A DNA stretch of 48,054 nt from an uncultured Trueperaceae bacterium (lineage in GTDB: Bacteria > Deinococcota > Deinococci > Deinococcales > Trueperaceae), in assembly GCA_913062675.1 (NCBI GenBank), contig CAJXWR010000006.1, positions 1-48,054 on the forward strand, given 5' to 3'. This document shows, one piece after another, positions 16,791 to 24,876 of the stretch. The notes under the pieces were generated by a model. That model did no database searches. It was not told the DNA's origin and worked only from the letters and a program-made list of their open reading frames with translations. A program made the translations under genes and the position numbers. How positions within the stretch are numbered: the stretch's first letter is position 1; each line of letters starts with the position of its first letter.

Positions 16791-17699
16791 TCAGGTCAAC
16801 TGCGCGAGCCACGCCAGGAGGATGGGCAGCGTGACGAGCGAAGCGGCCGTGGAGATGGCGACCGTCTCCCCCAGTTGATTCGCGTCGCCTCCGAACTCGA
16901 TGGACAGCATCACCGCGTTCACGGCGGTCGGCATGGCGGCGAGGAGTACGAGGGCGGCAAGGTCGAGACCGCTGAGACCCACGAGCAGTCCAATGCCGAA
17001 TGCGACGGCAGGCGCGGCAATGAGCTTGAGCGTCACGCCCATCCACACGCGACCGCTCGGTTGCCACTTGCCGGCGCGGACGAGTTGCGCGCCGAGGATG
17101 AGCAGCATGAGCGGGATGGCCGCGTCCGCGAGCAGGTCAACGGTGCGCGTCGCGGCGAGGGGCAGGGTGATGCCCATGGCGTTGACGAGCAGCCCGGCGA
17201 GCGTGGCCCACAAGACGGGAAACCCGGCGACCACGCGGAGGGTTCGGGCGGGCGTCATGCCGCGACCGAAGAGCGTCGGTCCGAGCGTGTACATGACGAG
17301 GGCGGTGGCGACGTAGAGGATGAGGGCGCGGTCGAGACCCGCCTGGTCGAACGCGAACAACGCGACCGGGAGGTTCAGGTTGGCGGCGTTGCCGAGCATG
17401 GCGGCGCCCATCAATCCCCGCCGGGGTCCCGCTTCGAGCTTCCAGCCGGCCACGAACCCGAGGGCGGCCATGGCGAGCAGGAAGAGGAGGAAGGCGAGGA
17501 CGAGACGGCCGGCGGCGATGTCGCCGAACTCGAGGTTCGCCATGGCGCGAAACGCCAGGGCGGGCAACACGGCGTAGAGCGACAGCCGGTTGATCGAGCG
17601 CACGTGCAGGTCGAAGGCGCGTCCCACGACGGCGCCCACGATCATGAGGGCGAACACGGGAAGCACGACGTTGACGAGGAGGGTCAAGGAGGCAGGCAC
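16791..17699 (-). CDS. AEC (auxin efflux carrier) family permease
   Basis: This protein of about 302 residues has ten hydrophobic segments. The AEC N-terminal pattern L-L-V-N-V-V-L-P-V-F-A-L-M-I-V-G-A-V-V-G and the central G-N-A-A-N-L-N-L-P-V-A-L-F-A-F element resemble the AEC/BASS-like fold. The family carries organic anions such as malate or malonate in bacteria. GTG 17699 gives a start right before the first helix; GTG 17738 in frame would add 13 residues. It lies head-to-head with thiP and tail-to-tail with thiB (17-bp gap), inverted inside the thiamine locus. Whether it transports a thiamine-related compound is unknown. Confidence 0.82.
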   Translation of the reverse strand: MPASLTLLVNVVLPVFALMIVGAVVGRAFDLHVRSINRLSLYAVLPALAFRAMANLEFGDIAAGRLVLAFLLFLLAMAALGFVAGWKLEAGPRRGLMGAAMLGNAANLNLPVALFAFDQAGLDRALILYVATALVMYTLGPTLFGRGMTPARTLRVVAGFPVLWATLAGLLVNAMGITLPLAATRTVDLLADAAIPLMLLILGAQLVRAGKWQPSGRVWMGVTLKLIAAPAVAFGIGLLVGLSGLDLAALVLLAAMPTAVNAVMLSIEFGGDANQLGETVAISTAASLVTLPILLAWLAQLT

Positions 17700-17731
17700 G
17701 CGGCATCGTACCGACGGTCCGGAGGGGACAT

Positions 17732-19357
17732 GTGCCACGAAGCCTGGGGGTCGTGGGCGTGACGTGGCGGGAGCGCTTCCTCGCGCCGCAACGGGTGGCA
17801 GCGGTGCTCGCGTGGGGGTTCCTTGCGCTGGCCTTGCTCGTTCCCCTTGCCGCCGTAGTGGCGCGTGGCTTGGGTCAAGCCCCCTGGGATGCCGTGGCGG
17901 GGTTGTTGCGCGACCCGTTCGTGCGCGAACGCTTGGGCGTGACGCTACTCCAGGCGACCCTGTCGACTGGATTGACGCTGCTCGTGGGCGTCCCGGGGGC
18001 GTTGGCCTTCGCGCGCTACCGGTTCCCAGGCAAACGTTGGTTGCGTGCCGCCTTCACCATTCCGTTCGTCATGCCGACGGTGGTGGCGGGGGCAGGCTTC
18101 CTCGCGCTGGTGGGTCCCAGTGGCGTGCTGGGCGTGGACCTGCTCGATTCGCTCGCCTTGGTGCTGCTCGCGCACGTGTTCTACAACCAGGCGGTGGTCG
18201 TGCGGATGGTGGGCGGGTTCCTGGAGGCGGCGGCACCCAACCTCCGTTCGGCCGCAGCGACGCTGGGTGCCGGGCCCCTCCGTCTGGCGTGGCGCGTGAC
18301 GCTTCCGCTGGCCGCCCCCGCAATCTTTGCGGCTGCCGCGTTGGTGTTCGTCTTTTCCTTCACGTCGTTCGGGGTGATCTTGATCCTCGCGCCGGGGGGC
18401 GCCTGGGACACGCTCGAGGTGGAGGTGTACCGGAGCGTGGCGCGTCTGCTGCGCCTCGACGTGGCGGCGTTGCTGGCGCTCGTGCAGTTGAGCTTCGCCA
18501 TGGTGGTGGGGGGTGCCTACACGGTGTTGCAGGCGCGTGCAGCCGTACCGCTGGCCGCAGCGCCCCCGTTGCCGCGCCCGGGTTGGGCGGGCCGCCTGGT
18601 GCTGGTGTCGACGTTGCTTCCCGCCGTGGTGGTGACGTTGGCTCCCCTCCTGGCGTTGGCGGTTCGGGCGTTCGTCCCACCTGGCGCAGAGGGCGTGACG
18701 GCGTTGGGGTGGCGTGCCGCGTTCGCGCCGAGTGGACTCGTGGGGGTCACGTCGGCATGGGAGGCGATTGGCAATTCGCTTCGATTCGCAGCGGCGGCGG
18801 GCGCCGTGGCGGTGGTGATGGGAACCGCGTTCGCGTACGCGGTGGTACGGGGGCGGCAACGCTGGTTGGACCGGGTGAGCCTCCTGCCGTTGGCGACGAG
18901 CAGCGTGACGCTGGGTTTGGGGCTCCTCCTGGCTTGGCCGAGCCTGGCGGGCACCTTCTGGGGTTTGGCGTTGGCCCACGCGTTGATTGGCATGCCGTTC
19001 GTGACGCGTGCGGTGCTTCCCTCGCTGCGGGGCGTCCCCGCATCGCGCCTGGCCGCCGCGGCCGTGGCGGGTGCGGGGGCGTGGCGTCGCTTGTGGCGTG
19101 TGGATCTTCCCGCCCTGAGGGCGTCCCTCGTGAGTGGTGCGGGGTTCGCCGTGGCGGTGTCGCTGGGCGAGTTCGGCGCTTCGCTCATGTTGACGCGACC
19201 GGAGTTCGCGACGCTGCCGGTCGCCATGTATCAGCGGCTGGGGCGACCGGGGGTGGAGAACTACGCAGCGGCGATGGTGATGGCGCTTCTGTTGATGCTG
19301 GTGACGGCGGGCTTGATGGCCCTGCTTGACCGGCTGGGTGGGGCTGGGGAGTGGTGA
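17732..19357 (+). CDS. thiP: Thiamine ABC transporter permease
   Basis: The 541-residue protein has the double-length architecture of ThiP and iron(III) permeases. It consists of two fused BPD_transp_1 domains, each with about six membrane helices and an EAA-type loop (LEAAAPNLRSAAATLGAGPLRLAWRVTLP near 165-193, and the weaker ASRLAAAAVAGAGAWRRLWRVDLP in the second half). It forms the membrane channel for thiamine uptake with ThiB and ThiQ. The GTG at 17732 has a strong GGAGGGG 5 nt upstream; a second GTG at 17759 would also keep the first helix. It is followed after 13 bp by thiQ. Confidence 0.92.
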   Translation: MPRSLGVVGVTWRERFLAPQRVAAVLAWGFLALALLVPLAAVVARGLGQAPWDAVAGLLRDPFVRERLGVTLLQATLSTGLTLLVGVPGALAFARYRFPGKRWLRAAFTIPFVMPTVVAGAGFLALVGPSGVLGVDLLDSLALVLLAHVFYNQAVVVRMVGGFLEAAAPNLRSAAATLGAGPLRLAWRVTLPLAAPAIFAAAALVFVFSFTSFGVILILAPGGAWDTLEVEVYRSVARLLRLDVAALLALVQLSFAMVVGGAYTVLQARAAVPLAAAPPLPRPGWAGRLVLVSTLLPAVVVTLAPLLALAVRAFVPPGAEGVTALGWRAAFAPSGLVGVTSAWEAIGNSLRFAAAAGAVAVVMGTAFAYAVVRGRQRWLDRVSLLPLATSSVTLGLGLLLAWPSLAGTFWGLALAHALIGMPFVTRAVLPSLRGVPASRLAAAAVAGAGAWRRLWRVDLPALRASLVSGAGFAVAVSLGEFGASLMLTRPEFATLPVAMYQRLGRPGVENYAAAMVMALLLMLVTAGLMALLDRLGGAGEW

Positions 19358-19370
19358 GGGCGTGGGTACG

Positions 19371-20372
19371 ATGCAGGGCGTGACGATGCACGTGCGTGGC
19401 GTAACGCGCCGTTACGGTGCCGTTCAGGCGCTGGACGGCGTGAACCTGGATTTGCCTGCCGGCAGAACGGTCGCCTTGCTGGGTCCGTCCGGGTGCGGCA
19501 AGTCGACGTTGCTGCGGGTGCTGGCGGGCCTCGAGTCGCCCGACGAGGGCACCGTGCACTTGGACGGGCAAGACTTGTCGCACGTCCCCCCGCAGCGCCG
19601 GGGGGTGGGCATGGTGTTTCAAGATTTCGCGTTGTTTCCGCATCTCGACGTGGCGGGCAACGTCGCCTTCGGGCTGGTGGAGCAGGGCTGGTTACGCAGC
19701 GACCGCGAGGCGCGGGTGGCGGAGATGCTGGACCTCGTGGGCCTCTCGGGGCTCGAACGGCGCCGGCCCCACGCCCTGTCGGGCGGACAGCAGCAGCGCG
19801 TTGCGCTGGCGCGCGCGCTGGCACCGCGACCCTCGCTGCTGTTGCTGGACGAACCGTTGTCCAATCTGGACCGCGCGCTTCGCGACGAGCTGTCCCGCGA
19901 GTTGGCTGCGTTGCTGGGCGACTTGTCGCTGCGCGCCTTGCACGTGACGCACGACCAGCGCGAGGCGTTCACGCTGGCTGATCAGGTCGCGGTGATGCGC
20001 GAGGGGCGCATCGTGCAGACGGGAACGCCGGTGTCGCTGCGGGAGGCGCCCACCAATGCGTGGGTGGCTGGGTTCCTGGGACTGCGCGAGATCGTGCCCG
20101 AGGGCATGGCGCGCGAGTTGGGCTTCGCGGGTTCAATGCTACTTCGCGTGGAGCGGTTCACGCCCGACCCTGCAGGCGTGACCTTCCACGTTCACGCCGT
20201 TCGTCGTTTGGAGGAGGACGTGGAGTTGACGTTGCGGACGGCGGATTGGCCCTTCGACGTGCGTTGGCTTGTGCGGCCTCGCGAACTCACGTCCGGGGTT
20301 CCCGGGTTGGGGGACGAAATTCGTTTGCGCGTCCCAGAGGATGCCTGGGTGTCGCTGGGGGTGCACGCGTGA
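19371..20372 (+). CDS. thiQ: Thiamine ABC transporter ATP-binding protein
   Basis: This ATPase of about 333 residues energises ThiP. It has Walker A GPSGCGKST (about 38-46), the Q-loop in VFQDFALFP, the ABC signature LSGGQQQR, Walker B LLLLDEPLSNLD and the switch His in HVTHDQREAF. An extra C-terminal region (about 235-333) resembles the TOBE-type regulatory domain of CysA/PotA ATPases, making it longer than E. coli ThiQ (232). The start is ATG 19371 or ATG 19386. The GTGA overlap at 20369-20372 couples it to thiN. On sequence alone the iron/putrescine class would also fit; neighbours decide for thiamine. Confidence 0.88.
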   Translation: MQGVTMHVRGVTRRYGAVQALDGVNLDLPAGRTVALLGPSGCGKSTLLRVLAGLESPDEGTVHLDGQDLSHVPPQRRGVGMVFQDFALFPHLDVAGNVAFGLVEQGWLRSDREARVAEMLDLVGLSGLERRRPHALSGGQQQRVALARALAPRPSLLLLDEPLSNLDRALRDELSRELAALLGDLSLRALHVTHDQREAFTLADQVAVMREGRIVQTGTPVSLREAPTNAWVAGFLGLREIVPEGMARELGFAGSMLLRVERFTPDPAGVTFHVHAVRRLEEDVELTLRTADWPFDVRWLVRPRELTSGVPGLGDEIRLRVPEDAWVSLGVHA

Positions 20373-21004
20373 AGGCGTTGATCCTTGCGGGCGGCGTGGT
20401 TCGCCCGTCGCCGCGGCTGAGCATGCTGCTCGAGGGGGTCGGCTTGGTGGTTGCGGCGGATGGTGGCTTGTGGCACTGCGAAACCCTCGGTGTGACCCCG
20501 GATCTTCTCGTGGGCGATCTCGACTCCGTGCGCGACGACGTGCGCGCAGCGTGGCCCGACCTCCCCGTGGACGTGCACCGTCCGGACAAGGACGACCTGG
20601 ATCTCGAGTTGGCGATCGACGCGGCCATTTCGCGAGGCGCGACGCACGTGCTGGTGGTCGGGTCGGCGGGGGGACGCCTCGACCAGACGTTGGCGGCTGC
20701 CTTGATTGCGGGCCGGTACGCCGAGGCGGGGTACCGGGTGGACCTGTTGGACGGGGAGCATGAGACGTACGCCTTGGCTGCGGGGACGTCGCGGTCATGG
20801 CACGTGCCTCGCGGGACGACGTTCAGCGTGCTGACGCTTGGCGATGAGGCGCGGGTGGACGTGCATGGTGCGGCGTTTCCGCTTCGGGATGCCGCCTTAC
20901 CGCGGGGGGTGGGGTTGGGCGTGTCGAACGTCGCGCGGGGTGAGGTGACGGTGGGTGTCCGGGTGGGGTTGGCGTTGGTGGTCATCGCCTGGCGGGTCGA
21001 CTAG
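20369..21004 (+). CDS. thiN: Thiamine pyrophosphokinase
   Basis: This 211-residue enzyme transfers pyrophosphate from ATP to thiamine, giving TPP, the ligand of the riboswitch upstream of thiB. It shows the TPK signatures VVAADGGLWHCETLGVTPDLLVGDLDS (about 28-54), RPDKDDLDLELAID (about 71-84) and GSAGGRLDQTLA (about 96-107). The GTG start overlaps the thiQ stop by 4 nt, so uptake and activation of thiamine are translationally coupled. A longer frame exists upstream but only reads through thiQ. Confidence 0.93.
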   Translation: MKALILAGGVVRPSPRLSMLLEGVGLVVAADGGLWHCETLGVTPDLLVGDLDSVRDDVRAAWPDLPVDVHRPDKDDLDLELAIDAAISRGATHVLVVGSAGGRLDQTLAAALIAGRYAEAGYRVDLLDGEHETYALAAGTSRSWHVPRGTTFSVLTLGDEARVDVHGAAFPLRDAALPRGVGLGVSNVARGEVTVGVRVGLALVVIAWRVD

Positions 21005-21022
21005 GGGGATTTCGACGCCGCT

Positions 21023-21039
21023 GCGGGGGTGCACCCCGC
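21023..21039 (+). terminator. Possible weak terminator after thiN
   Basis: GCGGGG pairs with CCCCGC around a 5-nt loop, 19 bp after the thiN stop. There is no U-tract, so this is tentative. Confidence 0.3.
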
Positions 21040-21046
21040 CATGAAG

Positions 21047-21114
21047 TGTAAACGCTTGCATTTTTGACGCTGGGGTTGCATACTGCGGGCATCGACAAGT
21101 TGTAAACGTTTTCA
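21047..21114 (+). promoter_or_regulatory. Twin LacI-family operators and promoter of the glucosylglycerate operon
   Basis: Two sites match TGNAANCGNTTNCA fully: TGTAAACGCTTGCA (21047-21060) and TGTAAACGTTTTCA (21101-21114), with centres 54 bp apart. A promoter fits between them: TTGCAT (21056-21061) overlaps the first site, 17 bp follow, then CATACT (21079-21084), so transcription would start near 21091, just before the second site. This arrangement suits repression, possibly with looping, by the LacI protein encoded next door. Confidence 0.8.
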
Positions 21115-21152
21115 GTTGCGGGCTGACGCCCGCAAGGAAGCAGCGGAGACTC

Positions 21153-22151
21153 GTGAGCGACCGACCGCCCACCCTGCACGACGTAGCCCGACACGCCGGC
21201 GTATCCACCGCCACCGTGTCCCGTGTCCTCAATGGCGGTCCCGTCCGCCCCGGCACGGCCCGGCTCGTTCGTGACGTCGTGAAGCGGCTCGGTTACGTCC
21301 CCAACCAAGTGGCGCGCGGCCTCGTCACCGGCCGGAGCATGGTCGTCGGCGTCCTCGTCCCCGACCTCGTCGGTCCACTCAACGCCGCCATCGCCCGCGG
21401 CGTCGAGGACGTCCTCGAAGCGCACGGCATGCACGCCGTCATCGTCACCGATCACCGCGACGTCGTTCGCGAGGCAAAACGCATCGAAACCCTCGTCGCA
21501 CGCCGCGTCGACGGGCTCGTCCTCATCGGAAGCGAGCTCGACGACCCAACGCTCACGGACGTCACGGCCACCACGCCCGTCGTCCACGTCGGTGCCGAAC
21601 GCGCACCCAGCGACGAGCGTTTCCCCGAAGTCCGCATCGACAACCAGGCTGGAATCGAAAAGGCGCTCGCGCGACTCGCCGAACTCGGGCACCGCCGCAT
21701 CGCCCACCTCGCCGGACCTCGGCGCGATGGACGCGAACGACACGACGCCATCCGGCAACTCGCGCCACGCTACGAACTCGCCCTCGCGCACGTCGTCGAC
21801 ACCGACTTCAGCGAGGAGGCGGGACGCGACGCCGGAGCCACCCTCCTCAGACACCGCGACTTCACCGCCGTCCTGTGCGCCAACGATCGGAGCGCCGCCG
21901 GCTTCTATCAAGCCGCCCGCGATGAGGGGTTGAACCTACCCGACGACCTGACCGTCGTCGGGTTTGACGACCTCCCTTGGAGCGCGTACCTCGACCCACC
22001 CCTCACCACCCTCCGCCAACCAGGACGCGACATGGGCCGCCTTGCGGCCGAACGCCTCCTGCACCCCGAAGCCTCCGACGCGTGGCGTGGCGTCCGTACC
22101 CTCGTCCCCAACCTCGTCGCGCGAGAATCGATGGCACCACCCCCCACCTAG
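21153..22151 (+). CDS. LacI-family transcriptional repressor
   Basis: The 332-residue regulator begins with the canonical LacI helix-turn-helix TLHDVARHAGVSTATVSRVLNG (residues 7-28) and the hinge helix NQVARGLVTGRS. A periplasmic-binding-protein-like sensor domain follows (about 62-330), with VGVLVPDLVGPLNAAIARGVEDVL and the FTAVLCANDRSAAGF segment. The GTG start has GCGGAG upstream. As first gene of the operon it probably represses itself and the transport and degradation genes by binding the two upstream sites. The inducer may be glucosylglycerate or a breakdown product. Confidence 0.92.
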   Translation: MSDRPPTLHDVARHAGVSTATVSRVLNGGPVRPGTARLVRDVVKRLGYVPNQVARGLVTGRSMVVGVLVPDLVGPLNAAIARGVEDVLEAHGMHAVIVTDHRDVVREAKRIETLVARRVDGLVLIGSELDDPTLTDVTATTPVVHVGAERAPSDERFPEVRIDNQAGIEKALARLAELGHRRIAHLAGPRRDGRERHDAIRQLAPRYELALAHVVDTDFSEEAGRDAGATLLRHRDFTAVLCANDRSAAGFYQAARDEGLNLPDDLTVVGFDDLPWSAYLDPPLTTLRQPGRDMGRLAAERLLHPEASDAWRGVRTLVPNLVARESMAPPPT

Positions 22152-22224
22152 GCCGATCACCGCGCAAACCGGCGCGGTTCGGAAACACCACGCCTCTCGA
22201 GGCGACACCCCAAGGAGGACATCC

Positions 22225-23553
22225 GTGAAGCGACTCGTCATCACCCTACTCGCCCTCACCACGAGCCTTGCGTTCGCGCAGCTCAGCATGTGGACGACCC
22301 AAGTCCAACCTGAGCGCATGGCCGTACAGGAGAGCATCGCCGCCCAGTTCGAAGAGGCGACCGGAATCAGCCTCGAGGTGATTCCCGTCGAGGAATCCGA
22401 ACTCGCCACCCGCATCACGGCCGCCTTCAGCGCCGGCGATCTGCCTGACCTGATCTACCACCCGGTCAGCCAGACCATCGGCTGGGCCGAAGCAGGCATC
22501 CTCGACGTCGACGCGGCCAGCGCCGTGATCGATAGCCTCGGTGCGGACACCTTCGCGCAGGGCCTGCTCGATCTCAACACCACGCCCGACGGGTACGCCG
22601 CGGTGCCGAGCGACGGTTGGACCCAGCTCCTCGTCTACCGCGCCGACCTGTTCGAAGCGAACGGTCTTGCCGCCCCCACCACTTTCGAAGCGATCGAAGC
22701 GGCCGTCGCCGCACTGCACGATCCCCCCAACATGTTCGGCTTCGTGGCCGCCACGGACGTCAACAACGACTACACCATGCAGGTGCTCGAGCACTTCTTC
22801 CTCGCCAACGGCGTGAACCTCGTCGAGGATGACGGCTCGATCGGCATGGCCAACGACGCCACCCTCAACACCCTCGAGTTCTACAAGACGATCGTCGACG
22901 CCAGCCCCGAAGGCAACCTGTTCTGGCAGCAATCGCGCGAACTGTACTTCGATGGTCGCGCCGCCATGATCATCTGGTCCCCCTTCATCCTCGACGAGAT
23001 GGCCGGCCTGCGTGACGCCGCACCCGTCACCATCAACGACGACCCCACCACCACCGAACTCGCCTCCAACACCGGCATCGTCACGAACCTCGCCGGTCCC
23101 GACAACCCCGCCGGTGCCGGTTGGGCGTCGCTCAGCAACTGGGGCATCACCGTCGATGCCGACACCGACGCCGCCCAACAATTCGTCGAGTTCATCCTCG
23201 ACGGGGACGCCTACCTCGAGTGGCTCTCCATGGCGCCCGAAGGCCTCTTCCCCGTCCGTAACGGCACCGCCGCCAACCCCACGCAGTTCGTGGACGGCTG
23301 GTCGCAACTCGACGTCGGCGTCGACCGCCGCGCTCCGCTCGGCGAACTCTACGGCGAAGACGTGGTCAACGACATCGTCGCCGGTCTCGGCGTCGCCAAC
23401 CGCTGGGCCTACGCCCAGGGTGAAGGCGCCCTCCTCTCCCGCCTGTACGGCACGCGCGTGATGGCGGAACTCGTGCGCTCCTACCTCGACGGTGAAGCCA
23501 CGGCCGAGGAAACTGTCGAACTGCTGCAAACGCGCATCAGCGCCCTGCAGTAA
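22225..23553 (+). CDS. Sugar ABC transporter substrate-binding protein (MalE-like, family 1)
   Basis: The 442-residue secreted protein has a short cleavable signal peptide (KRLVITLLALTTSLAFAQ) and no lipobox cysteine. The mature part shows the family-1 extracellular-binding pattern: VQESIAAQFEEATGISLEVIPVEESELATRITAAFSAGDLPDLI, a hinge strand YAAVPSDGWTQLLVYRADLFEANGL, and an LYFDGRAAMIIWSPFI segment. The GTG start has an AAGGAGGA 5 nt upstream. From its place ahead of two permeases and a glucosylglycerate-type phosphorylase, the ligand is probably a glycosylglycerate or small glucoside. Confidence 0.92.
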   Translation: MKRLVITLLALTTSLAFAQLSMWTTQVQPERMAVQESIAAQFEEATGISLEVIPVEESELATRITAAFSAGDLPDLIYHPVSQTIGWAEAGILDVDAASAVIDSLGADTFAQGLLDLNTTPDGYAAVPSDGWTQLLVYRADLFEANGLAAPTTFEAIEAAVAALHDPPNMFGFVAATDVNNDYTMQVLEHFFLANGVNLVEDDGSIGMANDATLNTLEFYKTIVDASPEGNLFWQQSRELYFDGRAAMIIWSPFILDEMAGLRDAAPVTINDDPTTTELASNTGIVTNLAGPDNPAGAGWASLSNWGITVDADTDAAQQFVEFILDGDAYLEWLSMAPEGLFPVRNGTAANPTQFVDGWSQLDVGVDRRAPLGELYGEDVVNDIVAGLGVANRWAYAQGEGALLSRLYGTRVMAELVRSYLDGEATAEETVELLQTRISALQ

Positions 23554-23619
23554 CGCTTCCCCAATCGGGTGGAACGGCGCACGCCGTTCCACCCCCTCTC
23601 CCTTCCGGAAGGACCCACC

Positions 23620-24876
23620 GTGCGCGGAACCCTAGCCGCCCGCGAAGCGCGCCTCGCCTATTTGATGCTCACCCCGACGTTCGTGATCGTCTTCATGATC
23701 GTCCTCTTCCCCGTCCTCGCCAATTTTTGGATCAGTATCAAACCCGTCGAACTCGCCGATCTCAGGCCCCCACAACCCATCGTCCGTGAACGACTCCAAA
23801 GCGAAGCCACGCAACCCGGTGACGACCTCGTCATCCGCTACCAAATGCGCAGCAGCTCGCAGGACGTCACCATTCGCGACGTGGTCCTCTTTGACACGCT
23901 CCCGCCAGGCCTCACCCTCACCACCGACGAGCCACGCTGCACGATCGACGACCGCAACCTCGCGTGCATCTTCGGCACGTGGGAAGGCGGGTTCCGGGAG
24001 AACGTCGACCTGACCTTCACCACGAGTCCCGCCTACTTCGAGGCGGGTGCACCCGACCCGCTCGAGAGTTCCCCCACCATGCGGGGTCGCGCACCCAACG
24101 TGCTCACCAACTTCACGTTCACCCTCGACAACTTCCGACGCGTGTTCGCCAACCCAGACTTCTGGCCATCGCTCCGCATCACCCTCTGGTACACCATCTT
24201 CGGCACGCTCAGCTCCATCCTCCTCGGCCTCTTCGCCGCGCAACTCCTCGACGCCAACTTCGTGGGCAAGGGATTCCTCCGCGGGCTGTTCCTGTTCCCC
24301 TACGTCGCTCCCGTCATCGCTGCCGCCTTCGCCTGGGCGTTCCTCCTCGATCCCCTCTCCGGCAGCGTCAACGCCGTCCTTCGCGAGTACGGACTCGTGG
24401 AACAAGCGGTGAACTTCCTGAGTCGACGGACCACCGACATCGACCTGTTCGGCCTGACCATCGCCTGGCCCATGGCCCTCTCGGTCGTCATTCTCTTCGA
24501 AGCCTGGCGCTACTTCCCGTTCGCCTTCCTGTTCATCCTCGCGCGCTTCCAAGCCATCCCGCGCGACATGTACGAAGCCGCCGACGTCGACGGTGCCAGC
24601 CCCCTGCAACGCTTCTGGTTCATCACGCTGCCGCAACTCGTCGGCATTCTCTCCACCCTCTTCCTGCTGCGGTTCATCTGGACGTTCAACAAGTTCGACG
24701 ACATCTTCCTCCTCACCGGCGGCGCTGCCGGCACGAAGACGCTCACCGTGCAGGTGTACGACCAAGCCTTCGCGCTTGCCGACCTCGGTGCCGGTGCTGC
24801 CGTCGCCGTCATCCTGTTCTTCATCCTCGCGATCTTCATGGTCTTCTACTTCCGCTACGCCCCGGAGGGTGAATGA
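23620..24876 (+). CDS. Sugar ABC transporter permease (MalF-like) with DUF11-like periplasmic insert
   Basis: This 418-residue permease has its first helix at about 14-38. Before the second (about 188-206) comes a polar insert, residues 42-165. Its middle (about 65-135) reads like a DUF11 beta-sandwich: DVVLFDTLPPGLTLTTDEPRC, then DRNLACIFG and N-V-D-L-T-F-T-T, with two cysteines 9 apart. The core is ordinary, with the EAA loop YEAADVDGASPLQRFWFITLP near 325-345. MalF also carries a periplasmic domain here that contacts the binding protein, so the insert may do the same. The GTG at 23620 follows GGAAGGA. The stop overlaps the next permease. Confidence 0.9.
   Translation: MRGTLAAREARLAYLMLTPTFVIVFMIVLFPVLANFWISIKPVELADLRPPQPIVRERLQSEATQPGDDLVIRYQMRSSSQDVTIRDVVLFDTLPPGLTLTTDEPRCTIDDRNLACIFGTWEGGFRENVDLTFTTSPAYFEAGAPDPLESSPTMRGRAPNVLTNFTFTLDNFRRVFANPDFWPSLRITLWYTIFGTLSSILLGLFAAQLLDANFVGKGFLRGLFLFPYVAPVIAAAFAWAFLLDPLSGSVNAVLREYGLVEQAVNFLSRRTTDIDLFGLTIAWPMALSVVILFEAWRYFPFAFLFILARFQAIPRDMYEAADVDGASPLQRFWFITLPQLVGILSTLFLLRFIWTFNKFDDIFLLTGGAAGTKTLTVQVYDQAFALADLGAGAAVAVILFFILAIFMVFYFRYAPEGE

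Noticed and set aside
17730-17762. Ten-codon frame ATG...TGA overlapping the thiP start
   Set aside because: It is too short and lacks conserved sense; the GGAGGGG site is better explained as the thiP ribosome site for the GTG at 17732.
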